Origin: JAFDBW01 sp963825575
Lineage (GTDB): Bacteria > Desulfobacterota > Desulfuromonadia > Desulfuromonadales > BM103
Direction of reading: 5' to 3'
Length of the DNA: 64,000 bases
NCBI GenBank assembly: GCA_963825575.1
Contig: CAWGUB010000023.1
Span: forward strand, 26,432-90,431
The position numbers and the translations under genes are program-made. Positions 52,319 to 61,490 of the stretch are shown piece after piece (the stretch's first letter is position 1; every line of letters begins with the position of its first letter). The notes under the pieces were generated by a model. The model was given only the letters and a program-made list of their open reading frames with translations. It did not search any database and was not told the DNA's origin.

Positions 52319-52951
52319 ATGGATTTCTGGCAAGGCTTTATTATCGTTACAGTCGTCCACTTACTTGCGGCCGCTTCTCCGGGACCGGATTTTGCCCTGG
52401 TGACAAGGCAATCACTCCTGCATGGCCGCGAAGCCGGGATATGGACCAGTCTTGGCATCTCCCTCGGGTTGTCAATTCACATCCTGTACTCGATCGCAGG
52501 ACTGGCTGCCGTCGTTGCCCATTCTGCCGAGTGGATGACTCTGATAAAAGTTGCCGGGGGAATCTACCTGATCTTCCTGGGCGTCAAGGGGCTACGCGCA
52601 AAACCGCGCAACGATGATTTCCAGTGTGTTGTACAGATCTCGAGTCACGGGTCGCCGCTACGCCACGTGGCAACCGGGTTCTTCTGTAACGCACTCAACC
52701 CGAAAGCACCCATCTATTTTCTCTCACTCTTTACTGTGGTATTGTCTCCCGACATGCCGCTACCGACCCTGGCGAGTTATGGTTGCTGGATCATGCTGTT
52801 ACAGATGATCTGGTTCACGACCCTGGCATTTCTGCTGACTAAAGAGCTGGTCCGAGGTCGATTGTTGAAAGCCGGGCACTGGATAGACAGAGCATTCGGT
52901 GTTGCAATGGTGACGCTCGGCATCAAGGTTTTAAGTTCCAGCGGCGGATAA
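52319..52951 (+). CDS. LysE/RhtB-family amino-acid exporter (1)
   Basis: A 210-residue inner-membrane protein with six expected helices. The family mark AAASPGPDFALVTRQSLLHG is at residues 17-36, and GFFCNALNPKAPIYFLSLF in the middle is the second typical segment. It should export an amino acid such as lysine, threonine or homoserine; specificity is not readable. There is no strong ribosome site. A paralogue follows after 13 bases, so the two may be made together or act as a pair. Confidence 0.9.
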   Translation: MDFWQGFIIVTVVHLLAAASPGPDFALVTRQSLLHGREAGIWTSLGISLGLSIHILYSIAGLAAVVAHSAEWMTLIKVAGGIYLIFLGVKGLRAKPRNDDFQCVVQISSHGSPLRHVATGFFCNALNPKAPIYFLSLFTVVLSPDMPLPTLASYGCWIMLLQMIWFTTLAFLLTKELVRGRLLKAGHWIDRAFGVAMVTLGIKVLSSSGG

Positions 52952-52964
52952 CAGGGAAGAAGCC

Positions 52965-53591
52965 ATGCTCTCTACTGAAACCATCTCAGCTTTCTTTATT
53001 GCTTCGGTATTGCTGGCCATTGCCCCGGGGCCGGACAACGTTTTCGTCCTGACCCAGTCCGCACTGCATGGCAAACTCTCTGGGATCATGGTTGTTTTCG
53101 GCCTGTGCACCGGACTCCTGGTACATACCGGAGCAGTTGCTTTCGGGGTCGCCGTTATTTTTCAGGCCTCGGCCATTGCCTTCACCCTGCTGAAACTCAT
53201 CGGAGCCGGTTATCTGGTTTTCCTGGCCTGGCGTGCTTTTCAAGCACTTCCGGAGAAAATCAGCGTGCACGGCGGGCAGCAAAAAAGTCTCAGGGGCCTT
53301 TATCGGCGTGGAATCATCATGAACGTTACCAACCCAAAGGTTTCCATCTTCTTTCTTGCTTTCCTGCCTCAATTCGCTGACCCGCAAGGTGGTTCCATCA
53401 GCCTGCAGATGATCGCCCTCGGCGGCGTATTCATTTTGGCAACGATCCTTGTTTTCGGTTCGGTGGCATTGATCGGTGGTGCGCTGGGTGACTGGCTGAA
53501 CCGGTCCGAGCGCGCCCAGAGGATCATGAACTGGGTCGCCGGAACGATCTTTGTCGGACTGGCATTGAAACTGGTGACCGTCGAGAGATAA
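52965..53591 (+). CDS. LysE/RhtB-family amino-acid exporter (2)
   Basis: A 208-residue relative of the preceding protein, again with about six helices: SVLLAIAPGPDNVFVLTQSA near the start, GIIMNVTNPKVSIFFLAFLP in the middle. The two copies are clearly diverged, so this is an old duplication. It starts after AGGGAAGAAG and its stop is one base before the trmO start, pointing to one operon with trmO and the genes after it. Confidence 0.9.
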   Translation: MLSTETISAFFIASVLLAIAPGPDNVFVLTQSALHGKLSGIMVVFGLCTGLLVHTGAVAFGVAVIFQASAIAFTLLKLIGAGYLVFLAWRAFQALPEKISVHGGQQKSLRGLYRRGIIMNVTNPKVSIFFLAFLPQFADPQGGSISLQMIALGGVFILATILVFGSVALIGGALGDWLNRSERAQRIMNWVAGTIFVGLALKLVTVER

Positions 53592-53592
53592 T

Positions 53593-53988
53593 ATGACCAG
53601 CGCAACTATCGAGCCGATCGGGCAGATTATCACTCCGTACAGGACTCTTGAGGAATGCCCGCGCAACATCAGTCTGGACGGCCCGGTATGCCGCCTGGTC
53701 GTGAATGAGAATCTGCGTGACGGGTTGATGGGGTTGCAGGCCGGACAGCACATCCTGATCCTCTACTGGTTTGACCGCGCAGACCGTACTGTCCTGCAGC
53801 AGAATTCGCGACGCACCGGTGAGTTGACCGGGGTCTTTGCCCTGCGCACACCCAACCGATGCAATCCGATCGGAGCTGCGGTCCTGCCGATCGAATCGAT
53901 TGAGGGTACGACCATCACGGTGCGAGGCCTGGATTGCCTCAATGGCACGCCATTGGTAGACATCAAGCCGGCTATGGCTGACGAATAA
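53593..53988 (+). CDS. trmO: tRNA t6A37 methyltransferase-like TrmO/TsaA protein
   Basis: A 131-residue protein of the TrmO (YaeB/TsaA) family, which N6-methylates threonylcarbamoyladenosine at position 37 of some tRNAs with SAM. Marks: IEPIGQIITPYRTLEECP, ILYWFDRADRT, GVFALRTPNRCNPIG and VRGLDCLNGTPLVDIKP. It is only the catalytic beta-barrel part; E. coli TrmO has about 100 residues more, while archaeal and many bacterial forms are this short. Confidence 0.88.
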   Translation: MTSATIEPIGQIITPYRTLEECPRNISLDGPVCRLVVNENLRDGLMGLQAGQHILILYWFDRADRTVLQQNSRRTGELTGVFALRTPNRCNPIGAAVLPIESIEGTTITVRGLDCLNGTPLVDIKPAMADE

Positions 53989-53996
53989 GGATTCAT

Positions 53997-54812
53997 ATGG
54001 ACTGGAAGAACTTTTTTGATCGTCTCGGGATGAACGGCACACGCTGGCAGTGGCGCATCATGAAGTGGGAACGCAACCTGCAAAATCTTCGTTATGGCAA
54101 CATCATAAGTAGCAACTGGTCAGCGACCAAAATCCTCCTCGCCACCAACCTGTTGCTCTTCTGCATTATGACTATACAGGGCATAGTTGGAGGGCTGGGC
54201 TTTTCAACCCTCTTCAGTCCAAACAGTTACCTGCTGATTCACTCCGGGGCCCAGTACTGGCCGCTGGTCCTGGCCGAAGGTGAATGGTGGCGCTGTATCA
54301 CCTATGCATTCGCCCATGGCGGCCTGATTCACCTGGGCTTTAACATGATGGTCCTGTACCAGATCGGGCCGATGATCGAAGAAGAGATCGGTACTGTCCG
54401 GTTCGTCATTCTCTACGTCCTGACCGCACTCACGGCCACGGTTGCCGGATTTGCCTGGCAGATCCTTTATATCAAGCAGTGGGTTACGGTCGTCGGGGCC
54501 TCGGGCTCCCTGTTCGGACTGATCGGTTTTGCAATTTCCTACTTTCATCGTGTCGGCGGCGCCATGGCGCACAACTATCGTAACTTCATGTTGCGCTGGG
54601 CTGCGATTGCCTTCGTTTTCGGCCTGCTGGTCGGCGCAGACAACGCCGGCCATCTCGGCGGGGCCCTTGGCGGGGCACTGCTCGGACTGGTCCTGCCGAT
54701 CGGGGTCCGCGGACGACAGGTTATGCGCCCATTCTTCAATGGCCTCGGCATGATCTGCACCCTGTTGACAGTTGCCAGCCTTTTGATGATGGTCGGCAGC
54801 TGGGTTTTCTAG
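53997..54812 (+). CDS. Rhomboid-family intramembrane protease
   Basis: A 271-residue membrane protease with a soluble N-terminal part (about 40 residues) and six or seven helices. Catalytic Ser in VVGASGSLFGLIGF and catalytic His in NAGHLGGALGGALLGL are present, with WWRCITYAFAHGGLIHLGFN (oxyanion-side His/Asn) in helix 2. It cuts within the membrane; substrates are unknown. Starts 8 bases after trmO. Confidence 0.92.
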   Translation: MDWKNFFDRLGMNGTRWQWRIMKWERNLQNLRYGNIISSNWSATKILLATNLLLFCIMTIQGIVGGLGFSTLFSPNSYLLIHSGAQYWPLVLAEGEWWRCITYAFAHGGLIHLGFNMMVLYQIGPMIEEEIGTVRFVILYVLTALTATVAGFAWQILYIKQWVTVVGASGSLFGLIGFAISYFHRVGGAMAHNYRNFMLRWAAIAFVFGLLVGADNAGHLGGALGGALLGLVLPIGVRGRQVMRPFFNGLGMICTLLTVASLLMMVGSWVF

Positions 54813-54828
54813 CGCAAAGGGCACACCG

Positions 54829-55314
54829 ATGGGTAAAGACAAGACCCCGGTAACGCCTGCTACGCGCATGCTTAGACAGGCGAAGGTTGATTACACATCC
54901 CACCTCTACGCTTATGAGGAGCGCGGCGGGACCACCGTCTCCGCCCGCGAATTGCAGGTCGACGAGCACCATGTCGTAAAAACCCTGGTGATGGAGGATG
55001 AAAACCACAACCCCTTGATTGTCCTGATGCACGGCGATCAGGAAGTCTCCACCAAATCACTGGCCAGAACACTCGGCGTGAAGACCATCTCCCCCTGTAG
55101 CGCTGACATGGCCCAGAAGCATACCGGCTATCAGGTTGGCGGGACCTCACCTTTTGCGACCCGCAAAGCCCTGCCCGTCTACATGGAGAGCACCATTCAG
55201 GAGCTTCAGACCATCTACATAAATGGCGGCAAACGCGGCTTCCTGATCGGGCTGTCACCGCAGGAGGTGATAGCCGTATTGACACCGACAATGGTGGAGG
55301 TCGGAATAAAATAA
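54829..55314 (+). CDS. ybaK: YbaK/EbsC-type aminoacyl-tRNA deacylase
   Basis: A 161-residue trans-editing enzyme that hydrolyses mischarged tRNAs, in the E. coli family Cys-tRNA(Pro). Marks are PATRMLRQAKVDYTSHLYAY, the conserved Lys in VVKTLVMED, and YQVGGTSPFATRKALPVYME. It follows the rhomboid gene by 16 bases. The family also includes Ala-tRNA(Pro) editors (ProXp), but the GTSPF-type loop favours YbaK. Confidence 0.92.
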   Translation: MGKDKTPVTPATRMLRQAKVDYTSHLYAYEERGGTTVSARELQVDEHHVVKTLVMEDENHNPLIVLMHGDQEVSTKSLARTLGVKTISPCSADMAQKHTGYQVGGTSPFATRKALPVYMESTIQELQTIYINGGKRGFLIGLSPQEVIAVLTPTMVEVGIK

Positions 55315-55368
55315 ATCGATACGGGTCTTGCGCCACTGACACTTTGCAATTTATCGACGGAGGAGATC

Positions 55369-56196
55369 ATGAACCTTTCTGAACATTTTGAAAAAGCTGC
55401 CGAGGCCATCAGGAGCGCCAATGCCATGGTCGTCACTGCCGGGGCGGGCATGGGCGTGGATTCAGGGCTGCCGGATTTCCGCGGTGACCAGGGGTTCTGG
55501 AATGCCTACCCGATGTACGAACGGCTCGGCATCAACTTCGTCGGCGCTGCCAATCCGGCAAACTTCGAGGGGGACCCGGCCTTTGGCTGGGGATTCTACG
55601 GTCATCGGACCAACCTCTACCGGGGAACGGAGCCACATCGTGGCTTCCAGATGTTGCAGGATTGGTCCGACGAGTTCGGCCAGGACAGCTTCGTCATCAC
55701 CTCCAATGTCGATGGACAATTCCAGAAATCAGGCTACCGGGAAGACCAGGTGCTCGAGGTCCATGGCTCAATCCATCACCTGCAATGTCTTTCGCCTTGC
55801 GGCCACGATATCTGGGACAATGATGAAACGATCCCTGTGGACCTTGACACGATGCGTGCCCAACATGTTCCGGGATGCCGCAACTGCAGCCAGCCTGCCC
55901 GTCCGAACATCCTGATGTTCGGCGATTATTCCTGGCTCTCCGACCGGACCCGCGGTCAGGAAATGCGCTTTGACAGTTTCCTCGCCCAGCATCAGAATGA
56001 GCCGATCGTGGTGATCGAGATGGGTGCCGGCACAGCGATTCCAACGATTCGTTACATGAGTGAAAGGATTGGGCAACGTTTCGGTGCTACAGTCGTACGC
56101 ATCAACCCGCGGGAAGCTCACATTTCTGGCGGACATATCTCACTGCCCTGTGGAGCTCTTGAAGGGTTGGCGGGGGTTGAGGAATATCTCGACTGA
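55369..56196 (+). CDS. Sir2-family NAD-dependent protein deacylase
   Basis: A 275-residue sirtuin. The NAD site VVTAGAGMGVDSGLPDFRG, SNVDGQFQKSGY, the catalytic His in VLEVHGSIHHLQC, a zinc site with only some of the usual cysteines (CLSPCGH and CRNC), and EMGAGTAIPTIR are visible. It should remove acyl groups from lysines with NAD. It begins after GGAGGAG and may be the last gene of the 52.3-56.2 kb group. Confidence 0.9.
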   Translation: MNLSEHFEKAAEAIRSANAMVVTAGAGMGVDSGLPDFRGDQGFWNAYPMYERLGINFVGAANPANFEGDPAFGWGFYGHRTNLYRGTEPHRGFQMLQDWSDEFGQDSFVITSNVDGQFQKSGYREDQVLEVHGSIHHLQCLSPCGHDIWDNDETIPVDLDTMRAQHVPGCRNCSQPARPNILMFGDYSWLSDRTRGQEMRFDSFLAQHQNEPIVVIEMGAGTAIPTIRYMSERIGQRFGATVVRINPREAHISGGHISLPCGALEGLAGVEEYLD

Positions 56197-56554
56197 AGAG
56201 AAATACAGTTAAACGACTTGCAGAATAAAACCTGCTTTTTTTCATTTTTCCCCTCGCATTAAGCGTCTGTTGGGATAACAACAATTTAGTTGTCAACAAC
56301 AACTGATCATGCCTTTTTTGCGCAATCTGTTGGCAAAAAACGTAACCGCTGTTTACTTAGTACTCCTCATTCAGGATGACATCGTCATCAATGTCTTCTG
56401 TAAGCTACCGAAAACATGGGCTTTTATGAAATTCTCAAATTTTTTCTCAAGGAGCCCTTGGTTGGGAACAACTTTTGCTGTTAAACCATGTATGAGTAAA
56501 AAATCTTTTCTCTGGCCGGACTGTCCGCCAAACCAGACAAGCAAGGGGGTTGTC
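56197..56554. other. Intergenic region of about 360 bases
   Basis: AT-rich and without a believable gene; the open frame that begins at 56309 only becomes protein-like at 56555. An inverted repeat GTTGT/ACAAC with a CA spacer lies at 56290-56301 and could be an operator. No terminator for the sirtuin gene and no clear core promoter were seen. Confidence 0.35.
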
Positions 56555-56785
56555 ATGGAAAAGATATTTATCGACATTACCGATCTGCAATCACTGATCT
56601 TTGAGCGCCAGCAGATTGTGGCACTTCTTGAGGACACTGAACTCTGGGGCAAAATCCCCCTTGCACAGCGCTTTGCAATAGTGGATTCCAGTGAATTTGT
56701 TACTTTGATGGGATCGTCATTTACCGAGCATGCACGACGCATGCTGGAGAACGAAGTTGAAGCGATGGCTTCGACGATTCACTGA
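56555..56785 (+). CDS. Small hypothetical protein
   Basis: A 76-residue soluble protein, mostly helical (LQSLIFERQQIVALLEDTEL, TEHARRMLENEVEAMASTIH), that I cannot assign. The ATG at 56555 follows AAGGGGG by 6 bases; the frame extends upstream to 56309 but that part looks random. It is single, with a strong terminator behind it. Confidence 0.6.
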   Translation: MEKIFIDITDLQSLIFERQQIVALLEDTELWGKIPLAQRFAIVDSSEFVTLMGSSFTEHARRMLENEVEAMASTIH

Positions 56786-56820
56786 GCAGCAGGCTCTGCC
56801 AGAAAATATTTTTTCACACA

Positions 56821-56862
56821 AACAGACAAAGGGCCGGATAATACTCCGGCCCTTTGTCTGTT
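56821..56862. terminator. Bidirectional terminator
   Basis: An 18-bp perfect stem (56821-56838 with 56845-56862) around TAATAC, between the small hypothetical gene and the convergent BI-1 gene. Confidence 0.9.
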
Positions 56863-56880
56863 ACGTAAACACTACAGAGA

Positions 56881-57609
56881 TTACCTGCTCCTCAATTTTG
56901 ACAGCAACCTCAATAACTCCAGATATAACCAGACCAGCGTCACAATCAGGCCAAAAGCCGCGTACCACTCCATGTAACGGGGTGCGACACCGTCACCACG
57001 TTCTATAAAGTCAAAATCGAGCACCAGGTTCAGCGCAGCCACAACGACCACAAACAGGCTGAACAGGATACCCATCGGCCCGGATTCGTGAATCACCGGC
57101 ATCTGCCAGCCGAACATGCGACCGACAAAACTGATCAGGTAAACGACAGCGATGCCGCCGGTAGCGGCGAAAATACCCAGTTTGAAGTTCTCCGTGGCCC
57201 TGATCAAACGAGCCTTGTAGGCGAACAGCAAAGCGAACAGGGTTCCGAAGGTCAAGCCAACGGCCTGTATGACAATCCCCGGGAAACGTGTTTCAAAGAA
57301 TGCGGAAATGCCGCCGAGGGCAAGGCCCTCGAGGACTGCGTATATCGGTGCCGTTTTGGGCGCCCAGTTCGCCTTGAAAATGGTGATCATGGCGAAAACA
57401 AAGCCACCGATCAAGCCGCCGATCATCCACGGCTGAACAGCTTCGGGCCCCTGGTTGTAAAACAGGTTCCAGGAGTAACTGGCGCCGATCACGACCAGGG
57501 CCAGCAGGGCGACAGTCTTGTTCACCGCCCCTTGCAGGGTCATGGTTTCGGTACCGGCTATCGCCTTAGTAAAAACACTTTCCTTCATCATCGGGTTCGA
57601 GGTACGCAT
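56881..57609 (-). CDS. Bax inhibitor-1/YccA-family membrane protein
   Basis: A 242-residue protein with seven membrane helices (VNKTVALLALVVIGASYSW, MIGGLIGGFVFAMITIF, LGIFAATGGIAVVYLISF, FGLIVTLVWLYLELLRLL). The first 20 residues (SNPMMKESVFTKAIAG) and APIYAVLEGLALGGISAFFE are typical of the large bacterial BI-1-like (DUF4281/YccA-type) group found in actinobacteria and proteobacteria. Some relatives are pH-gated calcium leak channels. Role here unknown. Confidence 0.88.
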   Translation of the reverse strand: MRTSNPMMKESVFTKAIAGTETMTLQGAVNKTVALLALVVIGASYSWNLFYNQGPEAVQPWMIGGLIGGFVFAMITIFKANWAPKTAPIYAVLEGLALGGISAFFETRFPGIVIQAVGLTFGTLFALLFAYKARLIRATENFKLGIFAATGGIAVVYLISFVGRMFGWQMPVIHESGPMGILFSLFVVVVAALNLVLDFDFIERGDGVAPRYMEWYAAFGLIVTLVWLYLELLRLLSKLRSR

Positions 57610-57834
57610 CTACGAATATCCTTTTCGTGATTATTTCTGACTTTTTCTAGCCAACGTTTGTTGCGCGTTCGTCTCTATGCAACGAGGATTCATGACAATT
57701 AAAAAAGCCGGGCAGCCCCGGCTCTTCCAACAACATGGATGTCCGTTTCCGTTGCCAACGACTTTTGCTACCAGTAACGCTTCATGCTCTCATTTTTTGC
57801 GGTTGAAGGTTATTCTAACCCGACAACGATACTC

Positions 57835-58401
57835 TTACAAGCCCAGCTCGTCGGCAATGCCCTGCATCGCTTGCAGTGAGAGGTTGCAAAACTCGTCCAG
57901 AGGAATGTTGCCGACCTCACATTCGCGGATGATATCGCGGTTGGCACCGGCAGCAAAAGCTTTCTCTTTGATTCTTTTACGAACCGACTTCGGCTTGACG
58001 CTGGCCAGTTTCTTGTCGGGGTAAACGAGAGCCGTTGCAACAATCAACCCGGTAATCGTCTCCCCTGCCGCCAGCAGATGCTGGAACTGCGTGCTACGCT
58101 TTTCTCCAGGGTAAGCCTGCTCGTTATGCAGACGAACCGCTCCGACTATTTCTGCATCGACTCCTATTTCCTGGAGAATACGCACTGTCTCCCGGGTATG
58201 TACATCCAGATCGGTATGAGACTCGGCATCCAGATCATGCAGCAGTCCGGCAAGGCCCCACTTGTCAGGGTCCTCACCAACCTTCACTGCCAGCGCCCGC
58301 ATTACAGCTTCAGCGGCCAGGCAATGATTGAGCATGTTCGGCGATCTGACGTGCTGTCTGACCAGCTCCAAAGCTTCTTCTCTGTTAATGCCATAGCTCA
58401 T
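57835..58401 (-). CDS. HD-domain hydrolase
   Basis: A 188-residue metal-dependent phosphohydrolase-type protein. His in NHCLAAEAVMRALA, the HD pair in GLLHDLDAESHTD and the later His in VRLHNEQAYPG match the small HDIG family. The substrate, probably a nucleotide or phosphate ester, is not known. Two ATG codons (58410, 58401) are possible starts, neither with a strong ribosome site. It lies 67 bases after the DjlA-like gene. Confidence 0.85.
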   Translation of the reverse strand: MSYGINREEALELVRQHVRSPNMLNHCLAAEAVMRALAVKVGEDPDKWGLAGLLHDLDAESHTDLDVHTRETVRILQEIGVDAEIVGAVRLHNEQAYPGEKRSTQFQHLLAAGETITGLIVATALVYPDKKLASVKPKSVRKRIKEKAFAAGANRDIIRECEVGNIPLDEFCNLSLQAMQGIADELGL

Positions 58402-58468
58402 AAATATCATTCGGTCCAAAAGAACAGTGTTGGTCCTTCTCTTCTCCCCTACCTCATAGTTGCGGCTT

Positions 58469-59218
58469 TTACTTCTTCGCCTTCTGGATTGCCTCATACG
58501 CCTGATTAATCTCACGGAATTTCTCTTCCGCAAACTTGATAAAATCCTCAGGGAGGCCCTTGGAGACAATCTTGTCAGGGTGATATTCGTTGACCAGTTT
58601 GCGATAAGCCTTTTTTACTTCACCCATATCTGCATCATTCTTCAGACCAAGCACTGCGTAGTGGTGAGAGAGGTCGCTGACAAATTGTCGTTTAACCGTG
58701 TCAAAAACATCACCTTGCAAACCGAGGAGCGCCGGTGCTGCACGCAGGATTCTCTCTTCCGAGGGGTGCAGGACGCCGTCCGCCAGCGCCATGGTGAAAA
58801 GCATCTCGAAAAACATCATGCGTAATTGTGGCTCGTGATGGAAAACCTGACCAAACTGCTGCGCATACTCCTCGAACGAAGTGTTGTTATCTTTGGCCTC
58901 GTTGAAGACACTGATTGCGAATTGCTGGGCAGGACCGTCAAGCCGCAGCTTGTCGTGCATGAAACTGCGTACAACGCTGATCTCATTATCGCAAACCCGG
59001 CCATCAGCCTTGGCCATCTTGCCAAGCATGGCAAAAGTCGCAGTAAAGAAAACCGTCTGGCGCTGCTCTTGTCCGGTCAACCTGCCAGATTCGGCGAGAC
59101 CGGAACGGGTCTTGTCATCAATCAAGGCATGCCCCAGAGATGCGCCGACCAGGGCTCCGATCGGGCCGCCGAGCATAAACCCGACGCTCCCGCCCATGAT
59201 TTTACCAAACCAAGACAT
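58469..59218 (-). CDS. djlA: DjlA-like co-chaperone with TerB and J domains
   Basis: A 249-residue protein: a Gly-rich hydrophobic start (KIMGGSVGFMLGGPIGALVG) that may insert in the membrane, a TerB domain (about 55-170; MLGKMAKADGRVCDNEISVV and ALADGVLHPSEERIL), and a C-terminal J domain (about 180-249) with the HPD motif in VNEYHPDKIV. This is the order found in E. coli DjlA, which stimulates DnaK at the inner membrane. Strong ribosome site GGAGGAG before the ATG at 59218. Confidence 0.9.
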   Translation of the reverse strand: MSWFGKIMGGSVGFMLGGPIGALVGASLGHALIDDKTRSGLAESGRLTGQEQRQTVFFTATFAMLGKMAKADGRVCDNEISVVRSFMHDKLRLDGPAQQFAISVFNEAKDNNTSFEEYAQQFGQVFHHEPQLRMMFFEMLFTMALADGVLHPSEERILRAAPALLGLQGDVFDTVKRQFVSDLSHHYAVLGLKNDADMGEVKKAYRKLVNEYHPDKIVSKGLPEDFIKFAEEKFREINQAYEAIQKAKK

Positions 59219-59734
59219 GGATCACTCCTCCTTATACTCAGTCAGTCCCTAAATATCGCAACTATCGACAGCCATTCTGTTGCAACCATTACCGGCTGGT
59301 TACCTTGCAATCCTGACAGGTTAGGTTCAGGGAGTGGCATGGTATCATGACATCCGCTTCTCTGCCAGACACATATAGTGGTAAAATTCGAGAAAATATT
59401 AAAAGGCTCAATGATTCCACCGTCAGACCTTTTTGCCGGGGGCCATCTTTGTATCAACTGTGGATATTTTACTGCAAAAGTCATGGTCAAATGACAACAC
59501 ACACGGCCATTACACGGTGATTAAAAATTAAAAAAGCGTTTTATATTGGAATGTTAGAAAGTTCTATTTAACTTTTTCCGTAGCATAACCTCTTGAAATG
59601 ACAAACCATCTTCACCTCTCATGGTCGTAATCTACAGTCTAAAAATCAAAACTTGGCAAAACGCCATGACTTGGCATATCGCTTGCTCTAATTATAACCA
59701 GATTCGTTCTTAAAACCGTTAGGGGGAGAAAGCC
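59219..59734. other. Divergent intergenic region of about 515 bases
   Basis: Holds the sigma-54 promoter for the PEGA lipoprotein (listed separately). The left half is a pseudo-coding stretch on the minus strand (59242-59502) with no ribosome site and no family signal. The middle is very AT-rich (59520-59580). No RNA gene recognised. Confidence 0.4.
59672..59687 (+). promoter_or_regulatory. Sigma-54 promoter of the PEGA lipoprotein gene
   Basis: TGGCAT-ATCGC-TTGCT, a one-mismatch match to TGGCAC-N5-TTGCW with exact spacing of GG and GC. The start should be near 59698, 37 bases before the gene. Confidence 0.75.
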
Positions 59735-60145
59735 TTGAATATGTACCATAAACTGTTCATCATCATCCTTCTGGCTATTTTCACAAGTGCTTGTGCCCAA
59801 CGGGCAGCTTTTGTCTCAACCCCGCCGGGTGCGCAGGTCTTTATCGACGGTGAGGAAATCGGAGTCACTCCATGCGCTTACGACTACAAGCTCAGCAGTA
59901 ACGCCCAGCATGATGTGACAATTGCCAAGGACGGTTTTGAACCGGTCAATTTCGTTGTGGTAACCGACGAAGTCGATACTGAAGCACGCGGCCGCTGGTT
60001 GGCTGCCGGTGTGGTCTGGAGCCCACTTTGGCTGGGGACCATCTTCACCAATAAGCTCAAGGACACCTACGATTTTGCCCTGCGTTCGGAACCGGCACAG
60101 ATGACTGCATCAACTGATCTTGCGGTGTCTGGCAAAGACATGTAG
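59735..60145 (+). CDS. PEGA-domain lipoprotein
   Basis: A 136-residue lipoprotein: hydrophobic start YHKLFIIILLAIF and lipobox TSAC. One PEGA domain (AAFVSTPPGAQVFIDGEEIG to about residue 72), then a hydrophobic stretch (WLAAGVVWSPLWLGTIF) and a short tail. PEGA domains are surface beta-sandwiches that bind other envelope components. Start: TTG at 59735 lies 6 bases from GGGGGAG; the ATG at 59741 is 12 away and less likely. Its sigma-54 promoter means it is switched on under a special condition. Confidence 0.8.
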   Translation: MNMYHKLFIIILLAIFTSACAQRAAFVSTPPGAQVFIDGEEIGVTPCAYDYKLSSNAQHDVTIAKDGFEPVNFVVVTDEVDTEARGRWLAAGVVWSPLWLGTIFTNKLKDTYDFALRSEPAQMTASTDLAVSGKDM

Positions 60146-60163
60146 TTGCACAAAGAAACCAAC

Positions 60164-60200
60164 AAAAAGGCCAACTTCTAAGTGAAGTTGGCCTTTTTTT
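60164..60200 (+). terminator. Intrinsic terminator after the PEGA gene
   Basis: AAAAAGGCCAACTTC (60164-60178) with its complement (60184-60198) around TAAGT, ending in seven T. Confidence 0.9.
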
Positions 60201-60217
60201 ATGCCATGATCGGGCCT

Positions 60218-61354
60218 TTAAGCAACTTCGGCAAATTGCTGTTGAATCTTTGCAACCTCGCCTGGGCTGTCGACCAGGGCCCTGACGCAGCCCTTGTCAA
60301 GCTTGTCAATGGACAGCAGTTGCAGCATGGCAAAAGCATGTTCGTTCGACCAGGGCTCCTTGTAAGGTCGGTAGGTTGTCAAAGCGTCAAAGATATCACT
60401 GACGGCAATGATGCGCGCCTCGGCAGAGATCTCCTCACCACGCAGCCCGTGCGGGTAACCACTGCCATCCATTGACTCGTGATGCAGTTCAGCAATATTC
60501 CGCAGATAATCGATATACGGAACACGTTCAAAACCAAAATTACTGATCAGGTCATCAACAATCTGGCGCCCCAGCATGGTGTGGGAATTCATCACCTCGC
60601 GCTCTTCTTTGTTGAGTCGGTCCGGTTTCTGCAGGATGCTGTCAGGGATACCGAGCTTGCCGACATCGTGCAGTGGTGAGAACAGGGTAATCTGTTCGAT
60701 CTGTTCATCATCGAGTTTTTCATAGCCATTTTTAACCATGACACTGGCAATCAGGCGCGCGTAACGAGACATTCGCTCCAGGTGGCTGCCGGTCTCAAGA
60801 TCGTGCTTCTGGACCATCCCGACCGATGTGCGCATAGCGGCGACCAGGGCACGGGTTGCCGCAAGATCGTTCATAATCATTTCTGAGATCAGGTGAACGA
60901 AAATTTCCACTTGCTCCAGGACACGCTCCCGGAAATACCGGTTGTGGAATGAGTTGAAGAACACAAAACCCGACAATTCCTGGTTGAAGTAAAACGGGTG
61001 AGTGTAACTCGACGCATACCCATGGCCGACAAGTGCGTGGGAGTGGACCGAGTTATGATCCTCGTAAATTCTCAGGTCGTTGACGATGCGTGGCGTTGAA
61101 TCGCGGCCGACCTTGCTCAGCGTAGAATCATTGGCCAGAACGGCTTGGTAATTTTTCAGCGGGCTTTCTTCAATCGGAGAAGCAATAAAGGTTTTTAGAG
61201 AGTGCGTCTTGATATCGTACAGGGCAATACTGATCCGGTCGATCCCTGGACAACGTTTTTGCAATACTTCATGGACGACAGTCAGCTGTTCCTGATAGGT
61301 TGAGGCGGTACCGAGTCTGGCCAGCGGGTCTTCACGGAAGACGATCTGCTCCAT
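60218..61354 (-). CDS. GAF-like and HD-GYP domain protein
   Basis: A 378-residue soluble protein. The first 165 residues look like a GAF sensor (LTVVHEVLQKRCPGIDRISI, FYFNQELSGFVFFNSF), the rest is an HD-GYP domain with HDLETGSHLERMSRYA, the HD pair in SPLHDVGKLGIPD, NSHTMLGRQI, and HHESMDGSGYPHGLRGEEI containing GYP. HD-GYP proteins hydrolyse c-di-GMP or related dinucleotides; all metal ligands appear present. It would counter the two diguanylate cyclases in this window. Confidence 0.9.
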   Translation of the reverse strand: MEQIVFREDPLARLGTASTYQEQLTVVHEVLQKRCPGIDRISIALYDIKTHSLKTFIASPIEESPLKNYQAVLANDSTLSKVGRDSTPRIVNDLRIYEDHNSVHSHALVGHGYASSYTHPFYFNQELSGFVFFNSFHNRYFRERVLEQVEIFVHLISEMIMNDLAATRALVAAMRTSVGMVQKHDLETGSHLERMSRYARLIASVMVKNGYEKLDDEQIEQITLFSPLHDVGKLGIPDSILQKPDRLNKEEREVMNSHTMLGRQIVDDLISNFGFERVPYIDYLRNIAELHHESMDGSGYPHGLRGEEISAEARIIAVSDIFDALTTYRPYKEPWSNEHAFAMLQLLSIDKLDKGCVRALVDSPGEVAKIQQQFAEVA

Positions 61355-61490
61355 TATGACACCTCCATCATTAATAGACTCTTATACTCTATCAGCAAGC
61401 GTTCTGAATGCAATTATGGTAGGTTTTTACTGTTGCGTACCCAACAGGACTACGCACTACTCATTGATATAGATCAGGGGAAAGCGTTAC

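Noticed and set aside
57611..57834. Possible gene between BI-1 and HD genes
   Set aside because: Only shadow frames; the stretch holds a weak hairpin-like AAAAAAGCCGGGCAGCCCCGGCT near 57700-57722, which may be a terminator but is followed by no T-run on the coding strand of interest.
59242..59502. 86-residue minus-strand frame
   Set aside because: No ribosome site and no recognisable features; lies in a promoter region.
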